From: Pelagophyceae sp. CCMP2097
Taxonomy: Eukaryota; Sar; Pelagophyceae
DNA length: 64,000 bases
Direction of reading: 5' to 3'
Assembly (NCBI GenBank): GCA_026770575.1
Contig: MU657169.1
Span: forward strand, 563,305 to 627,304
This document shows positions 30,501-40,499 of this stretch, in pieces; the stretch's first letter is position 1, and each line of letters opens with the position of its first letter. A program made the translations under genes and the position numbers. Under the pieces are notes generated by a model. That model had not been told where the DNA came from and ran no database searches. It saw only the letters and a list, made by a program, of their open reading frames with translations.

Positions 30501-31360
30501 AGAGGCCGGCCCCGTCCACGAGGACGTGAGGTGATTCATTCTCACGTCCCAGATCCGAGGCGGTCCCTCGAGGCGGTCCTGGCAACGCTCTCTTTGTTCC
30601 TTGCACTTTCTTCGCAGGCAAGCCGTCTGCGTGGTCGGCGCTGCACGTAAAGGAGACTTGGGTACTGGCCAAGTATCGTTGGTGCGGCTTTATCACCGAC
30701 GAGCGACTGCAGGACCCGTCGCGCGACATGGCGTCGGCGGCGAGGGAAGGTGACGTGCCCAGACTCGCGCGCGCTTTTGCGCAGAGGGCAGACGTGCGTG
30801 ACCGCCTGGGGCTGACCGGGGCTGGAGAGCGGACGGGCGGACCGACCGCCTGCGAACGATCTTCCAACATGAGCACTGGGGCTTGCATCTCGACCGGCGG
30901 TCGTTTCGAATGCCTCCCGCTAGGCGAACTGGCGCAACGTTTCGGACCGCGGGCGGTCGTCGCTGCACGCGGCGGCGGCGGCGGGCCGGGCCGACGCGGT
31001 GGCGTTTTTGCTGCTCAACGGCGCCGCGGCGCACCAGCTCGACGACGACGACGCGACGCCGCTCTGCGCGGAACACTGCGCACAGAAAACACCACAGAGG
31101 GCGCACGGGCCTTTCGACTTGAGAGGGTCCAAGACGGACCTAAGAGGGTCCTGGACGGCCCTCGACGCTTTGTCGGCCGGACTGGGGCCTCGACGGCAGT
31201 CTCGAGGCCTCGAGGGTCGACGCTGCACACGTGCCTTAAAACCCTGCACTGCACATGTGGTCCTTGACGCTGCGCCGCAGGTTTGGCGTCGTCGTCCGCC
31301 AACTCCGTCGACGTCGCGCAGATCATCCTCGAGCACGAGCACGACGAGCTCTGGTGCTAG
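27560..31360 (+). CDS. ACAP-like BAR-PH-ArfGAP-ankyrin protein
   Basis: ACAP/ASAP-type proteins sense membrane curvature and switch off Arf GTPases at endosomes and the plasma membrane. Many small exons are needed, so only the order is secure. From the ATG at 27560 comes a coiled-coil start (LAAENAALRAEVAELRERGA) and helical BAR-like segments to about 29100. A PH domain follows (KQGYLHGRG at about 29385, then REWHRLHNGSLYSYS, ILKADGHRAIF, and DDEVIKWVSALRRAT at about 29940). The ArfGAP zinc finger is CAECGDGAVEWVSMAVGVTL, then CADC after an intron. It is an exact CX2CX16CX2C, followed by the arginine finger region LHRKLGADFSRLRALRLDKW and GNEKANAVWE. Ankyrin units are at about 30950-31060 (SSLHAAAAAGRADAVAFLLL) and just before the stop (SVDVAQIILEHEHDELWC). 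Exon borders in the BAR part are not resolved. Confidence 0.78.
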
Positions 31361-31846
31361 CACGAGCTGCGGCGACGCCATTCCGAGTGGCATAATAGAA
31401 GAAGAAGGCATAATAATAAAATAATAATAATAAATTACAGGGCAGGCAGCCCGGGGGATAATCAATCCCACTCTTCCGGCCTCGCGCGCGCGTGCGACGC
31501 TTCGAATCCGGCGCGGAGCCTTGCATCGGACTCTGGAGCCTCGCATCGGACCCCCGAATCGGCGGCTCCGTCGAAACAGAGTCTGGGCGATGCGTCGTGG
31601 TGCCGTTTGCAAGTGGAGGTCGAGACCCTGTGTCGGTTTCTTAAGTATCTCTTTTAAGCGCCTTTGGGGTCTGCGGGCATCGGCGGGGCGGATCTGAGAA
31701 GCGCGGCCTGTGCCTGGTCCGCTTTGGTTCACATCCAGTTTGAGGCCGCTGCTGCATTGGACAACTCGAAGTTGCGCTCGCCGTCGCTGCCGTTCTCGCC
31801 GTCGCTGCCGGGGCCCAAAAGGTGGAGCTCCTGCTGCTTGGCTTGC
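31361..31846. other. Convergent 3' spacer with AAT microsatellite and repeat core
   Basis: Holds a copy of the GAAGAAG-ending core (about 31376-31406) followed directly by an AATAATAAT-type microsatellite to about 31434. No gene recognised. Confidence 0.5.
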
Positions 31847-34800
31847 CTAGAGCGGACGCGTCGTCGCTGCGAGAAACCTCTTAAAGGCGACGATGCGAGT
31901 ACGAACGTACTTCTTTTTGAGAGCGTTGCGGCACTTCGACAGAGCCAGATTCGTCCTCGACTTTGGCCGCGCCTCCGGCTCGTCCTCGTCCTCGAAGCGG
32001 ATGGACTTGCGGCGGCCCGCCGCGCCCTGGTTGTTGGGCCGCAGAACCGCGGTTGGGTGCGGCGTCGCCTTGGCGCGCGCGTCCGCCGCGCCGTCGCGGT
32101 CGTCGCTCGCCCGTCGCGAGGCGACGGGCGTCTGGGGCTCGCGCACCGGCGCGGCGGGGTCCGCGGCGACCGCGGACCGGCGCCGGTCTCGTTGGAGGCG
32201 GGCCTCGGCCTGTTTATGCGCACGGTCGCGTCCTTCCTGTTTTTTGCGCAGCTTGTCCCGCGCGCCGGAAACCTCCGTCGCAAAGGCCTGCAGCGACGAA
32301 AAGACGTCTGCGACGCTCGCGCCCTCGGCCTCGCCAAAGTAGGCCAACAAGTCGCGCTTCGTCGCCGCGAGGCGTAAAAGCGCAGTGTCCAGCGAAGACA
32401 CCGAAGTCGTCGCCTTGGAGACGGCGCGCTCCGCCTCGATGAAGAAGCGGTGCAGCGCCGCGCGCTCCAGCGACGCGCGCTCCAGCGACGCCGCGGGCTG
32501 GACGGCCGCCGGCGCGGCGGCGGCGCTGGTCCGCAGCCACGACGTCTTGGCTGTGGCGCCTCTTCGCAGGCCGTCCTCGCTCGCCATGGCGCCGCGCTCG
32601 AGCTCCGACGCCGCCGCGTCGACTTTGAGGAAGATCTGGACGTGCTTTGGGACGAGGGCCTTGAGCTGGGCCAGCTGCGTGCGGAGCCTCTTCGCAGTGC
32701 CGGCAGATTTCTCCTCGTCTACGGACCGGCGCGCCTCGTCGAGCGAGGGCAGGTGGTCCACAAAGTCCAAATGGCGCAGCTGCCGCTTCTTCTCCAGAAG
32801 CGACGCCAAGTAGTCGATGAGCGTCATGTCGTCTCGGCCCTTGGCGGATGCGAACCTTGACAGCGACGAGAGGTTGATGCCCTTTGCCTGCTCGAGGTGG
32901 CCGACGCCCTCGTTCATCTTGTTGCCGAGCTTGAGCAGCGTGCGCAGCACGGTGGCGAGGGAGGAAGAGTCCTTGATGGCCTCGCAGGCTCGTTGCACGT
33001 GGCGCATGCACGCTTTTGCAGCCCAGGCGGCCTCGTCGACCTCGGCGCGCAGGATCCCTGCCTCGATGGCCGCCTCGAGCGTCGGCCACCGCAGCGTCGC
33101 GCGGAAGAAGCGCTCCGGGCGAGCCAAAGCGTCGTCGGCCACGGCCGCGCCTGTGCGAGCCAAAACCTCGTCGAGGTAGTTTTGGACGGCCGAAGCTTCT
33201 TCGGTCGTCGGCAGCAGGGTCTTTAGGGACCGGAGGCGCTCGGCGTCGAGCCAGTCGTCAAATGCCACGACAGCTCGGCAGACGGCCTGGTCCTCGTCGC
33301 CGAACCTTCGCGAAAAGTAAGAAAGCCCTATAGCAACGTTGGCCGCGCGCCGCGCGTCTTGAAGAATCGACACCTTCTTCAGCGTCTCGCCGTCGTCGCC
33401 CGAGGAGTCATCGGCGTCGGATCCGCGCGATTTCGAACGTTTTTTCGGGGTCTTCGCCAAAGTCTTCTTCGGCTGCGCAGTCGCGAAGATCTCCTCCAAA
33501 AGCGCCAAGTCGTCGGCGCAGACGAGCGGCGCGTCGCCGAAATCCAACGACGCGCGCGACCGCGGCGCCGGCTTGCGCGCCGACGGCGGCGAGGCGAGCC
33601 CACTGGGAGAGGCCCACACAGTCGTCGAGACGTCGCCCTCGAGCTTCTCCCAGTGCAGCGACTTGACTCGCCGCGGCGTCGGCGCGCCGCGGGCCTTGGC
33701 TTCGGCGGGCGCCTTGTCGTCGCCGACCACGGCACCAATCTCCGCAACGGACCGGCCTTCCCGCGCCATCTTCTCGCGCACCGCCGCCGGCGGCACACCC
33801 ATCGCGAGCATTTTCTTGTAAGGCTTGACCACGTCGTCGTCGACGGCGGCCGCGGGCGGCGGCGGCGGCGAATCGGCGCCGCCGCAAAGGAGCGCGATGA
33901 GGCGCGGCTCCACCTTGTCGCGCTCCGCGGCGGCCACCGCCGCCGGGAAGGGCACGCCGACGGCCAGCATCTTGCGGTACTTGGCCAGCGCCGCCTCGTC
34001 GCCGTCGACCGCCGGCGGCGCGGGCGGCGCGGTGAAGCTCGGCACGAAAAACGGCTCGTCGTCGTCAAACGCCGTGGAGCGCCGGGCCGCGCGCGGCGCG
34101 CCGACGACGCGGCGCGCCTCCTCAGCGTCCGCGTCGTGGAACGCGAGCTGGCAGGCGGCGCCGCCGTTGCGCGAAAACGACTCTACCAGCTTCTCGCGCA
34201 CCGTGCGCATCGCGCGCTGGGCGAGGTCTTCATCGACGCCCGCAGCCAGGAGGCGCGCGCCGACGTCGTCGAGCGGCACGTCGTGGACGATGTGCAGAGA
34301 GAGAGCCGCGCCCATGACGTGGCCCTCGTCGCGCAGCAGCCGGTCCTTTTGCTCCGGCGACAGCGACTGCCGCCGCGCCTTAAGCGAGGAATTGCGCTCC
34401 GCGCACTGCCGCAGCGCCGGCGACAGGCCCGCGCCCGGGGCCGCGCCGGGGAGCGCCGGCGGCCGCGGAGTACGAAAGTCGGCCGCCGGTCGAGATGACG
34501 CGGCGGGCGACGGCGGCGCGGCGGCGGGCGCCTGCCGCGCCTGGATCGCGGCGAAGAGCGCGCTCGCGCCCCCCGCCGGCGCCGCGGCGCCCGCGGCGGG
34601 CGGGGCCCAGGGCTTCCTCTTCTTCGGCGGCTCGGCGTTTGCGGCGACCGCCGGCGGCTGCCGGGCCTGGATCGCGGCGAAGAGCGCGCCCGCGCCCCCC
34701 GCCGGCGCCGCGGCGGGCTGGGCCCACGCCTTTTTCGGCAAAGGAGCGCCGACCTGGTTCGTCTCTGTGCGCCGCCGCGGCGACCAGACGCTGGCGGCTT

Positions 34801-34885
34801 CGACGGTCCCCGGCGCGGTGGAGCGCCCGAGCGCCGCTGGCGGCGCGTACGGGTCGTCCGCGTCGTCGTCGTCGTAGGCGTCCAT
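31847..34885 (-). CDS. FH2-domain formin with WH2-like and WASH-subunit-like motifs
   Basis: Formins nucleate and elongate unbranched actin filaments. Uninterrupted frame of 1012 residues from the ATG at 34885. The FH2 domain starts near RRVKSLHWEKLEGD (about residue 405) and shows TLLPTTEEASAVQNYL, LLKLGNKMNEG and KGINLSSLSRFA. The upstream proline-rich FH1 is very short (PPPPPAAA). The N-terminus has two copies of ALFAAIQARQ, resembling the LLxxIxxG core of actin-binding WH2 motifs. Before FH2 lie two KYRKMLAVGVPFPAAV / PYKKMLAMGVPPAAVREKM motifs. This KMLxxGVPxxAVxxKM pattern is known from the WASH subunit WASHC3 (CCDC53) and some protist formins. The C-terminal tail is basic and may bind the membrane or autoinhibit. 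No GBD/FH3 or PTEN-C2 domain is evident. Confidence 0.9.
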   Translation of the reverse strand: MDAYDDDDADDPYAPPAALGRSTAPGTVEAASVWSPRRRTETNQVGAPLPKKAWAQPAAAPAGGAGALFAAIQARQPPAVAANAEPPKKRKPWAPPAAGAAAPAGGASALFAAIQARQAPAAAPPSPAASSRPAADFRTPRPPALPGAAPGAGLSPALRQCAERNSSLKARRQSLSPEQKDRLLRDEGHVMGAALSLHIVHDVPLDDVGARLLAAGVDEDLAQRAMRTVREKLVESFSRNGGAACQLAFHDADAEEARRVVGAPRAARRSTAFDDDEPFFVPSFTAPPAPPAVDGDEAALAKYRKMLAVGVPFPAAVAAAERDKVEPRLIALLCGGADSPPPPPAAAVDDDVVKPYKKMLAMGVPPAAVREKMAREGRSVAEIGAVVGDDKAPAEAKARGAPTPRRVKSLHWEKLEGDVSTTVWASPSGLASPPSARKPAPRSRASLDFGDAPLVCADDLALLEEIFATAQPKKTLAKTPKKRSKSRGSDADDSSGDDGETLKKVSILQDARRAANVAIGLSYFSRRFGDEDQAVCRAVVAFDDWLDAERLRSLKTLLPTTEEASAVQNYLDEVLARTGAAVADDALARPERFFRATLRWPTLEAAIEAGILRAEVDEAAWAAKACMRHVQRACEAIKDSSSLATVLRTLLKLGNKMNEGVGHLEQAKGINLSSLSRFASAKGRDDMTLIDYLASLLEKKRQLRHLDFVDHLPSLDEARRSVDEEKSAGTAKRLRTQLAQLKALVPKHVQIFLKVDAAASELERGAMASEDGLRRGATAKTSWLRTSAAAAPAAVQPAASLERASLERAALHRFFIEAERAVSKATTSVSSLDTALLRLAATKRDLLAYFGEAEGASVADVFSSLQAFATEVSGARDKLRKKQEGRDRAHKQAEARLQRDRRRSAVAADPAAPVREPQTPVASRRASDDRDGAADARAKATPHPTAVLRPNNQGAAGRRKSIRFEDEDEPEARPKSRTNLALSKCRNALKKKYVRTRIVAFKRFLAATTRPL

Positions 34886-35552
34886 CGTCTTGGCAAAAGC
34901 AACGCACGAGCAAACGGTGTTTTTCCTCAGTTGCCGTTGACAAAGTTGTCAACATTTCAGAAAACGTAATCCACGCAATTCCGCTAAGGCGCGCCGCTCG
35001 GACGGCCAGCTCAAAGTTTCGGCGTTTCCACGGGGTCCTCGTCGCCAACCTCGAGGAGCGCGAACTCGCATCGGGCAACCGCGCCTGGCCGATCCGAAAT
35101 GGTGAACTCGGACGACTGAACATCGGCCGGCACATTGAAAACGCGTCGCAGCGCTCGACTTTGGCGATATTTACTTTAATCAATCAAACAGTCGGCGCGG
35201 AGGGCGGAGCGCGGGTGAAGGTGCGGATGAGAGAGTCGAAATCACGAGGAAGAACGGCGATCATCTAACTTTGGCGATAACTCCTCGGGCCGCCGGCCCT
35301 CCGCGAAGATCGAAGGCGAGAAAATCGAGCAGTCGAGCCTCGGGAGCGCTAGATCTCGCACAGGAGAGTCAGGCTCCTCTCCAGGGCTCCTGTGAGGCGG
35401 CCGAGCTCAGACGAAGGGCCTCTGTCACGGTCAACACCTCAGAGGCGACGGCCAGGCTCGAGCCAGGGCCGCGGCGGTCACTTGTAAGTGACCGCGCAGA
35501 GGCCGGGCAACCTCGGAGGCGGCGGCCGGCCCGTTTTTATCGGGCCTTTGCG
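34886..35552. other. Divergent intergenic region between formin and antiporter
   Basis: Probably carries both promoters. It includes a reverse-strand copy of the 26-bp word at 35173-35198 and two CTTTGGCGATA words (about 35159 and 35268). No gene supported. Confidence 0.5.
35173..35198 (-). repeat. 26-bp dispersed word, copy 2
   Basis: Reverse complement of the word at 15095-15120, 25 of 26 bases identical. Confidence 0.5.
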
Positions 35553-37013
35553 ATGGCGCAGGACGCGCTCCTGGCGGCGTACGCCTCTGCGCTCTTCGTC
35601 TTCCTCACGTACGCGCTCGGGTCGCTGGCGCAGCGCCTCGGGTCGCCGGCTTTGGTGGGCGAAATCGTCGCGGGCATGGCCGTCGGCCCAAAGGGCTTTG
35701 ACCTCTTGCCAAACCACGAGGCGTGGGCCGCCGCGGGTACCGTCGGACTCGTTCTGCTCGTCCTCGAGGGCGGCCTCCACGTGGATCTGGGCACGCTGAA
35801 GCGCGTCGGCCGAGTCGCGTTTTGCGTCGCGCTCGCGGGCACGGCGCTGCCGCTCTGCGCGACGTGGGCCGCGCTGGCGGCGCTGCCGGCGTTCACGTCG
35901 CGCGAGGGCCTCCTCTGCGGCACGGCGCGTTTAACATGCCCCAGCAGAATCCCCACCTGAAAGTGCCTTCCGTATAGGCGCTGTCGTCGACGGCCATTGG
36001 CATGTCGGCCAAGCTCATGGCCGACCTCGGCGTCCTCGACACGGACTACGGCAGACTCGTCGTCACCGCGGCCATGTTCGACGACGTCCTCTCCCTCGTC
36101 CTCCTCGCAGTCGTGACAAACGGCCTCGGCGGAGACGCAAACGCAGAAGACGTCGCCTGGCCCGTCGCCGCCTCGGCCGCGTTCCTATTCGCGAGCCTGG
36201 GCCTCGCCCGAGCCGTGCCGAGGGCCGCCGCCGCGCTCAAGAAACGCGGCGAGGGCCGCGGGGCCGCCTGGGCTTTTGGCGCGGCGTGGTCCAGGGCGCT
36301 CGTCCTTTCGGCGCTCGCGACGTGCGCCGCCTGGAGCGCCGCCGCGCACTACGCGCGGAGCACGTACCTCCTCGGCGCGTTCACCGCCGGCGTCGCCTTC
36401 GCCGCCGTCCCCGGCGCCGCAGACGCCTTTGACCGCGACGCACGGAAAGCGGCGTCGTTTGAAATCCGGCCCCTTGCTTGCCGACCGCGTTTGGCTGATT
36501 TTCCGCTTTCGCAGGTCTCGCCCGTGTCCGCGTGGACGTCGCGCGTCTTCTTCGGGTCGGTGGGCTTCGTCGTGCCCGTGGGCCGCCTCTTCTCCGCGCC
36601 CGCCGTGGGCTACGGCGCGCTCGTCTCCTGCATCGCCGTCATCACAAAGGTCGTCACGGGCGTCTTCGACTGGGACAGGTGCCTTCTTCGCCCGCCGCTT
36701 TCTCGCCCGATTTGCGAATAGGCGGTGGGAGGTCGGCGTGGCCATGGTCGGCCGCGGGGAACTCGGGTTCATCATGGCAGAGCAGTCGTTCCGCGCCGGC
36801 CTCACCTCGCCCCTCGCCCTCGCAGTCACCGTCTGGGCCCTCCTCGTCGCGACGCTCGTCTCGCCCGTAGTACTGCGGAGGCTCCTGCGGAACAACGACA
36901 AAATCACCGCGACTCGGAAAACGACGACTGAGGCGAAACCTGCCTTACCCGCCGCAAACGGCCCAGACGCCGAGACCAATTGCCGACTCGACACCCCACC
37001 CGAGGCAGAATAA
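35553..37013 (+). CDS. CPA2-type cation/proton antiporter
   Basis: Exchanges Na+ or K+ for H+ across a membrane. From the ATG at 35553 the protein is almost entirely hydrophobic helices. These include LGSPALVGEIVAGMAVGPKG (the conserved discontinuous helix of the CPA2 fold), then ALSSTAIGMSAKLMADLGVL, and MFDDVLSLVLLAVV, whose Asp-Asp is the ion/proton site. Near the end are GSVGFVVPVGRL and MVGRGELGFIMAEQSF, typical of the last helices. It ends in a hydrophilic tail of about 45 residues at 37013. About four exons. The first junction (near 35929-35979) fits best with a GC-AG intron, because no phase-correct GT donor is present. Two later introns are short. Eukaryotic relatives include plant CHX/KEA-like carriers. 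Ion preference is not decidable here. Confidence 0.82.
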
Positions 37014-37069
37014 GCAACTTGCTCGCAAGGGCGTAGGGCCTGCCTCCCCACGCGCGGGCCAACGACATC

Positions 37070-37480
37070 TTGAACGGCGCCCCCGCGGACGCCGCTTCCT
37101 GCGGCCTCCTCGTCGACCAGATCCGCAGGTGCTTCAAGGACGCGGTGCCGGACCTGCGGTTCGTTATCGAGCAGGAACCAGAGGCCGAGACCGTGACCAC
37201 GTTCCTCGGCGCGCGGCTCCTCATCGTCCCCGTGCCCTCGTCCTTCTCCTTCCTCGCCGGGCTCGCCAGCCCGGCGGGTTACTTCACCTCGGCCTTTGTC
37301 GACGAGCGCGACCACGACAAACGCGGCCTCGGCGTCGCCGGCCTTGCGAACGCCGTCCACTGGCACATGCAGCCGGAGCAGCCCATCTGGCATGCTGACG
37401 TCGCCGACTACCACGCCGACATTGCCCAACACACACCGCTTCGTCCCGCAGCACTGCGCCCGCGCCCCGCCGCCCAAGAG
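37070..37480 (+). CDS. Hypothetical exon, possibly glycosyltransferase-like fragment
   Basis: An open stretch with protein-like composition, unlike the shadows around it. It includes CGLLVDQIRRCFKDAVPDL and ETVTTFLGARLLIVPVPSSF, the latter recalling the TxLxxARxLIVxxSSFS segment of fucosyltransferase-like proteins. It has no ATG start of its own and may begin at an acceptor near 37036 (GCGTAG). Upstream exons are not apparent because the antiporter stop lies only about 50 bp away. It could be a gene fragment or the 3' remnant of a decayed gene. Confidence 0.25.
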
Positions 37481-37754
37481 TTCATAAATGCCCCCGCCTT
37501 AAGACTCCGGCAGATTGCACCCCCTCGGACCAGTTCGTGCCGGCGTCGAGTCCAGACAGTGCCTCCCGAGACCCTCGACTCGGACCCCTGCGCTCGGCGC
37601 CCGCAGCCGAGGCGCCCGAAGAGTGGTAATCGAGCCGAGGCGGTCAACCGAGCGGGCCTGCCCGTGCCGTTCGAGATGTTCGAATGTAGTGCCGTCTCAT
37701 CGTGGTCCATATATCATCTCAGAGTGGACCCATACAGCTGCCAGCCCGACCGAG

Positions 37755-37788
37755 CAGCCTCATTGGAGTTCATAATAGAAGAAGAAGA
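37755..37788 (+). repeat. GAAGAAG-ending dispersed core, copy 3
   Basis: CAGCCTCATTGGAGTTCATA followed by ATAGAAGAAGAAG. Closest to the reverse-strand copy inside the SINE-like repeat at 40634-40668. Confidence 0.5.
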
Positions 37789-38736
37789 CCGCACAAGTCG
37801 CAATATGCTGCTTTGCCCGCGCAAATGTGTGACGTCGCACCGGAGCCCATCTCAAGGTCCTCGAGCGGCGCGGTTGCACCGGAGTGTGCCGCGCGCGGCG
37901 CAGCGGGCGGGTCATCACGCCTTGCCCAACCCGTCCGGACGCGTCCAGATGGCCAGCTGGTTTTGCTTGCGGGCCGGCCGGCGCCGGGCTCGTTCCGGCG
38001 GCGAACTCCGGCCGGCCGGGCTCGTTCCGAGTCGCTGAAACGCGACTCTTTGTGAACGGAGCTGAAAGTTATCTAAATTTTAAGTGAGCTGGGTTTTAAA
38101 CTCAGTTTTAAGCGCAAAAATCAAAAGTTATCTAAATTTTAACTTTTAAGACAAAAATTATGTCAGCTGCTTAAAGGCGATTTTATCAAGTCTATTTTTA
38201 GGATGCCGAAGTGACATTATCGCGGCTGACTGGCCTCTCGTGGGGAACGCCCTCCGGCGGCTCCACGGCGACGACTGGGTCCCATATAGGTCGTGTTTGA
38301 AGCGAAAGCGCTGCCGCGGTGCGACGGGGGAGCCTTGCAACCGCGGCGCAGCGCGCCAAGCGCGGCGCCGGCGTTGCATTCGCTTCATACTGCGACGGCG
38401 GGGCGGGCCCGGCGGGGGCGATGCCAGCAGAAGTTTCGAGCGAAAGTGCCGCCGCGCCGCCTTGTTATCGACCCGAGAGGGAAAAGCATACAAAAACGCC
38501 GACGCTTAAACTCGGCCGGCGGGCCCACAGCCGGGCGCGGGTGTCGGAAGCGACGGGCCCACGAAGCCACGGGCGGCGGCGCCGCCGCGACGCGGCTGGC
38601 GGGACCACCATTCTTTACGCGTGCAGCGACGCGCTCCACGACGCGGCCCCGTCGATAAATTGAGCCGAACTTCGAGACAGCGCACCGGAAGGCGGCGGGG
38701 GCGCCTCGCCGCCGGAGCTGCGCGCGGCGGCGACGC

Positions 38737-38746
38737 NNNNNNNNNN
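38737..38746. other. Assembly gap (10 N)
   Basis: Ten unresolved bases in a GC-rich low-complexity context. Confidence 0.95.
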
Positions 38747-39019
38747 GGCACCGAACGAGCCGACCACTTTTACAGTAAGCGGCGCCCCGCGCCAGCGACC
38801 CCGGCTGTGCCTTTCGTTCAAACTTCGCCGCGCGGCGCGGGTATCAGCGCGGGCGCCGGCAGCGGCGCGGGCATCGGCGTGGGCGGCGTTCGACCATATG
38901 CATGGCACCGAGGTCTCACTTGACCTCTCATCGCGCGATGACTCGCTGAACTCGTTTAAAATCCGAGCAGAACACGGCTTTGGAAACCACTTTCAAAATT
39001 TATCAAATCGCCGCGACGA

Positions 39020-40450
39020 CGAAACTTTGCCGGGCGCAACTTTGGCGCCGGCCTCGTCGTGTGGAAACGGGCCTGTAAAGTTAAGGTTGAGCAACATCCA
39101 ACAGGTAGAACAAAAGATAGGAAAGGTGTAATTTAAGTCCCTTTTCCTCAAAAAGAGCCAAAACAACATGTTGTGAGGCGATTAAGCCCTTCGCCCCCAG
39201 GCGTGCGCCGTCGGTGGCTGCAGCGAGGGCCTCTGCGCGGATGGCCTTCCAGTTGCCCTCGAGCGCCAGCACCGACGGCCACTCGGCGGCGTCGTGCCAG
39301 CCCGACGCCGACGCGGCCAGGCCGCGCACGAGGCGCTGCGGCGCCTGGAGCGACGCGTTGACCAAACGCAGGCACGCCGCGATCGCCGATGGAGCGCGCC
39401 GCCGTGACCTTTACCGCGTGCGCCTCGATGCCGCCAGTGGTCCCGCGCTCGACGGCCGTGACGACGGCGGCCGCCCGCGACGGGCGACGCGTGCGCGAGC
39501 GTCGCGCGGCGGCTCGCGATGGCGCCAGGATCACGGCCCAGGCCTCGTGCCAGCGCGACTCGTCGAACATGGCCTCGAACGACGCCGGATTCGCGCCGCG
39601 GGACGGTCGGCGTGCGCCTCGCCGCGCCAGCCGCACGTCGCGTCCGCGTGCACCAAACGCAGTACCGCTATAGCTGCTCGTAGAGCTGCATGCCTACGGC
39701 GCCGCGCGCGGCAAATGGTGACGATGAGACTGTGGGTAAAGCAATCACGCGGGATCAAGGGCCGTGCGAGCGGCCACAGCACGTCGAGCGAGTCGGCTTC
39801 GGCGCGCTCGTCCTTCGACGAGGGCTCCAACGTGATCCGCCGCGTCTCGGACCTAGCGTCTTCCAGCTGCGCGGCCGCGGTCTGCTTGCGGTGCACGCCG
39901 AGGATCTTAAGCAAATCGTTGATGGCGTCGGCCGCCTTCATCTTCTCCGACTTGCCAGTGGCCTTTTCCAGCTAAGGCTGCGCGTGAGCCATCAACACGA
40001 CGAGCGTACATTCCGCGCATAACTTGAGCTTCGAATTCCTCTTTTCCCACCACCACTCGCTATCAAATTGGCGCGAATGCGCTTTCGCAGTAAAGCTTAC
40101 TGCTACTCTTGGTCCTCGTCGCACCCGACCATGGCAGCTCCCGGGCAAGAGCTCCACGTCGCACCATGGCTGGTGCGGCGCCTGCCGCAGCAGGCGACCA
40201 TCGAGTCTCCTCCGACGAACTCTGCTTGGGCTCGTCCGGGAGTCGAACGAAATTCGAATTTTATCGCCCAAAGCTTAGTCGCCTCTCAACATTTGTTTTG
40301 GCCTGTTTTTGACAGATTGGGACTTAAATTCTGCCTTTTCTATCTTTGTTCTACCTGTTGAATTACGCCCAACCTTGATCGCATGAGTCCGTGTGCGCGC
40401 GTCGAGGCGAACGCCAAAGTTGCGCCCGGCAAAGTGCTCTCGTCGCTCAC
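39020..40450. mobile_element. Foldback element with about 170-bp inverted arms
   Basis: The sequence at about 39020-39190 is repeated in inverse orientation at about 40270-40445. Shared words include GCCAAAGTTGCGCCCGGCAA, GGGACTTAAATT, TTGTTCTACCTGTTG and AACAACATGTTGT/CAACATTTGTTTTGG. The arms differ at roughly one base in six, so the element is not recent. The 1.1-kb interior carries a degenerate hydroxylase-like fragment on the minus strand and no recognisable transposase. It is probably a non-autonomous transposon or foldback that captured host sequence. Target-site duplications were not identified. Confidence 0.55.
39175..39941 (-). pseudogene. Aspartyl/asparaginyl beta-hydroxylase-like fragment
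   Basis: Lies inside the foldback element. One segment, LAASASGWHDAAEWPSVLAL followed by EGNWKAIRAEALAA, follows the start of the ASPH catalytic region (W-hydrophobic pair, LExNWxxIRxE). Upstream on the same strand, in another frame, are INDLLKILGVHRKQTAAAQL and WPLARPLIPRDCFTHSL. The frame then runs into the inverted arm and ends, so the Fe(II)-binding HxD...H core is missing. I infer a truncated gene remnant. The similarity is short and could be fortuitous. Confidence 0.35.
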
Positions 40451-40473
40451 TTCAATTATTGTAGGATTAATCC

Positions 40474-40494
40474 TAGGAATCCTAGGAATTCCTA
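40474..40494. repeat. Palindrome cluster TAGGAATCCTA / TAGGAATTCCTA, copy 2
   Basis: Two overlapping palindromes just outside the right arm of the foldback element and before the SINE-like repeat. Confidence 0.65.
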
Positions 40495-40499
40495 AGATC

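Larger units (their letters stand above)
37481..39019. other. Gene-poor, repeat-containing interval
   Basis: Contains the third GAAGAAG core (37755-37788) and an AT-rich block at 38060-38160 in which AAGTTATCTAAATTTTAA occurs twice. It also contains a short N gap. No coding region can be supported. Several overlapping GC-rich frames look like shadows. Confidence 0.5.

Noticed and set aside
33359..34498. Plus-strand frame of about 380 codons inside the formin
   Set aside because: Antisense shadow of FH2 formin coding sequence, Arg-rich.
36185..37477. Long minus-strand open frame of about 430 codons
   Set aside because: Antisense to the antiporter exons, with low-complexity Arg/Gly/Glu content. 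No motif recognised.
37070..37480. A complete separate gene
   Set aside because: No start codon, no upstream exons and the antiporter stop too close. Kept only as a low-confidence exon fragment.
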